From Bacillus salipaludis (GTDB lineage: Bacteria; Bacillota; Bacilli; Bacillales_B; DSM-18226), in assembly GCF_004358205.1 (NCBI RefSeq), contig NZ_SMYO01000037.1, forward strand, positions 1-13,249: a stretch of 13,249 bases of DNA, given 5' to 3'. Shown here one piece after another: positions 11,072-13,249 of this stretch. A program made the position numbers and the translations under genes. Within the stretch, counting starts at the first letter, position 1; every line of letters begins with the position of its first letter. The notes under the pieces were generated by a model, which was not told the origin of the DNA, did not search any database, and worked only from the letters and a program-made list of their open reading frames with translations.

Positions 11072-11128
11072 TTGCGAATAGTTTACTGAATTGGTATTAT
11101 ATGTATGGTCTCAATACATATTATACCA
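11072..11128 (+). promoter_or_regulatory. Promoter with operator-like inverted repeat
   Basis: TTGCGA (11072-11077) and TATTAT (11095-11100) are 17 bp apart. An inverted repeat with 15-nt arms (11092-11106 and 11114-11128, one mismatch, 7-nt loop) overlaps the -10 and the start point, the usual place of a repressor operator. Downstream is only a decayed gene. Confidence 0.55.
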
Positions 11129-11186
11129 TATTAAAAGAAATTGAAAGGGAGGTTAGAGGGTGTTTTTGCAATCCCCCTTAGAGCGA

Positions 11187-11552
11187 ATGTTTAAATAAAA
11201 TCTTATACTACCAATAACTGTTTCATTTTTAGCTGCGTCTACCAGTGAATCGGTAGCTATATCTAATCCAGACGGCTGACAATCAAGTGGTAAGTATAGT
11301 AGAAAGATTTATATAGGTGATAAAACTACTTTTATACCGGATCCCGAATTTGAATATCTACTGGGGGGAATTTTTAGATTAAAATGACTGGAGTTCTACA
11401 GTTAAATTGATTAAAAAGTAAAAGTGATGGAGTATGGGCTTAATAATGAGGATGAAGTACTTTGGAGTGGACATGTACTGCAGAAATGTATTATAGCAAC
11501 AACTTCCAAGGCATGGTCTCCAGAAACAGTTTATACCGAAGGTCTTGGTTGA
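11187..11552 (+). pseudogene. Decayed secreted-protein gene, paralogue of the next gene
   Basis: One frame reads as protein over 121 codons with five internal stops (11196, 11277, 11385, 11403, 11412) and a final TGA at 11550. It begins MFK-stop-NLILPITVSFLAAST, a signal peptide broken by AAA to TAA. Later it has VKVMEYGLNNEDEVLWSG, which lines up with VELWEYDPDNPDDLVRSA of the intact neighbour (positions of V, EY, N, D and S shared). A promoter with an operator-like repeat and an SD (GGGAGG) still stand in front. The gene is therefore dead but recognisable; identity to the neighbour is low, so they diverged before the decay. Confidence 0.6.
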
Positions 11553-11649
11553 TAATTACATATGCTTTTTATTTAATTTTAACAAGAATAAAAGATAGTT
11601 AATTACAATTATAATTTTTCTTTATTATTTGCCTTATTATGTAAGGTTT

Positions 11650-11678
11650 TTGACATTTTTACAAGTTTGTTATATTAA
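11650..11678 (+). promoter_or_regulatory. Near-consensus promoter of the secreted protein
   Basis: A perfect TTGACA (11650-11655) and TATTAA (11673-11678) are separated by 17 bp; the predicted start is near 11685. It is the strongest-looking promoter in the window and has no visible operator. Confidence 0.8.
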
Positions 11679-11717
11679 GATACTTTTATTAAATTATTAT
11701 AGAAATGGAGTTTTAAT

Positions 11718-12137
11718 ATGTTATCTAAGTTTAAATACATTACAATGGCTAGTATATGTTCAATTGCACTTTTATTTTCCCCACTTTCTAATAGAGCGTT
11801 TGCTACGAGTGGGTGGCAGAAGGTAGGTTTTGATCAAATAATTCTAGATGGAAAAAACCAAGTAAAATCTATACACGTTGATTCTCATGGAGGAAATTTT
11901 AAGGCAGCTTTCTACGGAGATGCAGGCTATCTTTCAGTAGAATTATGGGAATACGATCCAGATAATCCCGACGATTTAGTAAGAAGTGCCAGAACTGTGT
12001 ATGGGCATGGAGGAGAGTTAGTATGGGAAAACATCAGTGATGCCCTTGATGGTTCCGACAATACAGCTGAATTTTACCTTAAAATAACGCCACAAAATGC
12101 AGACTATGGTTCTTTAAACGTGACTTTTTATGACTAA
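11718..12137 (+). CDS. Small secreted acidic beta-rich protein, function unknown
   Basis: The ATG follows GGAG at about 7 nt. The 139-aa product has a clear Sec signal peptide (basic KFK, hydrophobic 9-21, cleavage probably after RAFA at 29), leaving a mature protein of about 110 aa with no cysteine in the mature part. It is acidic (DPDNPDD, DALDGSD) with alternating beta-strand patterns and ends SLNVTFYD, like a compact beta-sandwich. I recognise no family. It is monocistronic with a strong promoter and a terminator, beside a decayed paralogue. Such a secreted plasmid product could be an antimicrobial, an exported regulator or a surface protein; nothing in the sequence chooses between them. 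Confidence 0.85.
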   Translation: MLSKFKYITMASICSIALLFSPLSNRAFATSGWQKVGFDQIILDGKNQVKSIHVDSHGGNFKAAFYGDAGYLSVELWEYDPDNPDDLVRSARTVYGHGGELVWENISDALDGSDNTAEFYLKITPQNADYGSLNVTFYD

Positions 12138-12173
12138 TTAAATCTCTAATGTTGAATATTTTTTTCAAGGCTG

Positions 12174-12581
12174 TCAGGAAGATTGAGACAGTAGGCTAAC
12201 TGGAGGCTCAAAGGAGTCTCTTTTTTTATCTAACAGAGACGATATATTAACTTCTTTCCCTTTCCCCTCACGTTCAAGTTTTTTATCATACATACGAATT
12301 TGAATGTCGAAAGAATTAGCCCCGAAGTAAATCGTTTTGCCTTTTGAATTTTTGAAATAATAGTTGAAAGTTCTAAAATAACCTTCAAAAGCATCAATTG
12401 GCACGTCTAAATGAGAACATCGACCATTAGCAAAAACAATAGCAAACAGCGGTTGCTATGTTTTTGGTTTTAAAACTTGGCAACCTTGACCCGACAATTT
12501 GAAATGAACTACCTTATCCTGTTGATGACCTTCGTTGTAAACTACTACATTTCCAAATCTCTTCGATTTTTTGTAACCAAA
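12174..12581 (-). pseudogene. Remnant of a rolling-circle replication initiator (Rep_trans type)
   Basis: One minus-strand frame runs from 12581 to 12174 with an in-frame TAG near 12465. Upstream of the TAG it reads GYKKSKRFGNVVVYNEG and HFKLSGQGC; downstream, NGRCSHLDVPIDAFEGYF and then KTIYFGANSFDIQIRMYDKK. These blocks match the replication initiation factor family (GxGC, RxDIAxDD-like and IYFGSxxSDxxIRxYDK). The N-terminus is missing, one stop interrupts it, and the C-terminus, where the nicking tyrosine and WxRxE region would lie, is replaced by unrelated sequence. It cannot be functional and suggests the plasmid once carried, or recombined with, a rolling-circle replicon. Confidence 0.8.
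12203..12227 (+). terminator. Terminator of the secreted protein gene
   Basis: GAGGCT (12203-12208) pairs with AGTCTC (12215-12220, one G-U) and is followed by seven T. It overlaps the 3' end of the dead rep frame on the other strand. Confidence 0.8.
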
Positions 12582-12767
12582 TTAACCTTTCTCTTTCTCC
12601 TTAAAAGTTTCTAATTTCAAAACTAAAATTTGAGTTATTAAATTAAGAGGTGGTATATCTAGATAGTAGAAGTGGTAGTATTGTAGTTAATTGATCTCTA
12701 GTATCTCTATATAGGGGGTAAGTTGTACTATATAGTTAATCATTTATAGAGGAGGTGCTCACTCCCA

Positions 12768-12857
12768 TTGTTTTGGAATATTGGGTTTCATATAGGTGTA
12801 TTTATCTTAGGTGTTTTTGTTATGTTTCTAATTGTTTTTGCCAGTAGGAGTAAGTGA
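12768..12857 (+). CDS. 29-aa single-span membrane peptide (TTG start)
   Basis: AGGAGGTG stands 10 nt before a TTG that opens a 29-codon frame. The product is one strongly hydrophobic helix (FHIGVFILGVFVMFLIVF) with a short basic tail (SRSK), the plan of small holin-like or type I toxin peptides and of small membrane regulators. No antisense RNA partner is evident. The SD is excellent but the start is non-AUG, so confidence is moderate. The surrounding 12582-13100 holds no other gene. Confidence 0.45.
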   Translation: MFWNIGFHIGVFILGVFVMFLIVFASRSK

Positions 12858-13100
12858 GGAGAAGTTGTTGGTCTTATTGTTTTTTAAGGGAGTAGGGATT
12901 TTGGAGTTCAAATCTTTTATGGAAGATAAGCACAATTAAGTTAAGGCTAGTCGAGGTTATTAAATCGTTGCAAAAAAATAGACTTCAGGCATAACAGCAC
13001 CAGCAGGATTGACAACAGCAACAATCAACAATCAATCAAAATAGATCAGGTTGATACCAGTTTAGGCCCCAACCCTTTGGTGTATTATTCTTACATTTTG

Positions 13101-13249
13101 TAATATTAACAAAAATATAATGGATTGCGCTAACTCTAAAAAAGTTACTGCATCTTATTTCTCTAACTGCTGCTTGGGTTAAGGAAATTATCAGCTGCAT
13201 TTGCAGCCTTTTTTATGGATTCAGAGGAACAAACTGAATGTAACTTAAT
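13101..13249. repeat. Terminal direct repeat, right copy (circle closure)
   Basis: Exact copy of positions 1-149. It is the overlap produced when a circular molecule is written as a line and should be counted once. Confidence 0.95.

Noticed and set aside
12990..13050. CAACAGCAACAATCAACAATCAATCAAA tract as iterons
   Set aside because: It is a short simple-sequence stretch with no fixed unit length and no nearby rep start.

Overview
The first 149 bases are repeated exactly at positions 13101-13249, so the window reads as a closed circle of about 13,100 bp, linearised with a short overlap. The AT-rich background, strong GGAGG-type ribosome binding sites, GTG and TTG starts, MobV relaxase, BdbB/BdbC-like thiol oxidase and MerR/DUF3967-like protein all point to a plasmid of Bacillus or a close relative (Bacillaceae). 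No rRNA, tRNA, CRISPR array or intact insertion sequence was seen.

Layout. (1) Positions 136-1536: a small tyrosine recombinase with two 28-bp dif-like sites flanking its promoter, then two small genes separated by an imperfect 85-bp duplication. (2) Positions 1648-3824: a likely disulfide-rich bacteriocin locus. It has a secreted precursor with all 8 cysteines in its C-terminal 68 residues and a small membrane protein (candidate immunity) on the minus strand. Divergently on the plus strand lie a DsbB/BdbB-type oxidase and a membrane-anchored thioredoxin-like protein. (3) Positions 3997-6014: plasmid maintenance. This holds an RHH DNA-binding protein preceded by WATCACW-like heptads, a 44-aa zinc-ribbon protein, a candidate antisense RNA within the leader of a winged-helix Rep candidate, and a 34-aa membrane peptide. 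(4) Positions 6194-7963: a MobV relaxase, then a 141-nt imperfect palindrome and a GC-rich hairpin array (candidate oriT and/or single-strand origin). (5) Positions 8123-9749: a MerR/DUF3967-like protein, then a probable type III toxin-antitoxin module: promoter, about 3.8 tandem 48-50 nt repeats, leaky terminator and a TenpN-like toxin. (6) Positions 9840-11017: small genes, a third well-formed dif-like site and a degenerate one. (7) Positions 11072-12857: a decayed secreted-protein gene beside an intact likely paralogue with a near-consensus promoter, the wreck of a rolling-circle Rep (Rep_trans type), and a 29-aa membrane peptide.

How it fits together: replication comes from the winged-helix protein with antisense-RNA control, mobilisation from MobV, and stability from the type III TA, the RHH and MerR-like proteins, and perhaps dimer resolution by the recombinase at the dif-like sites. 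The cargo is the bacteriocin-like locus and a secreted acidic protein. All family assignments come from reading the sequence by eye; no database search was run.
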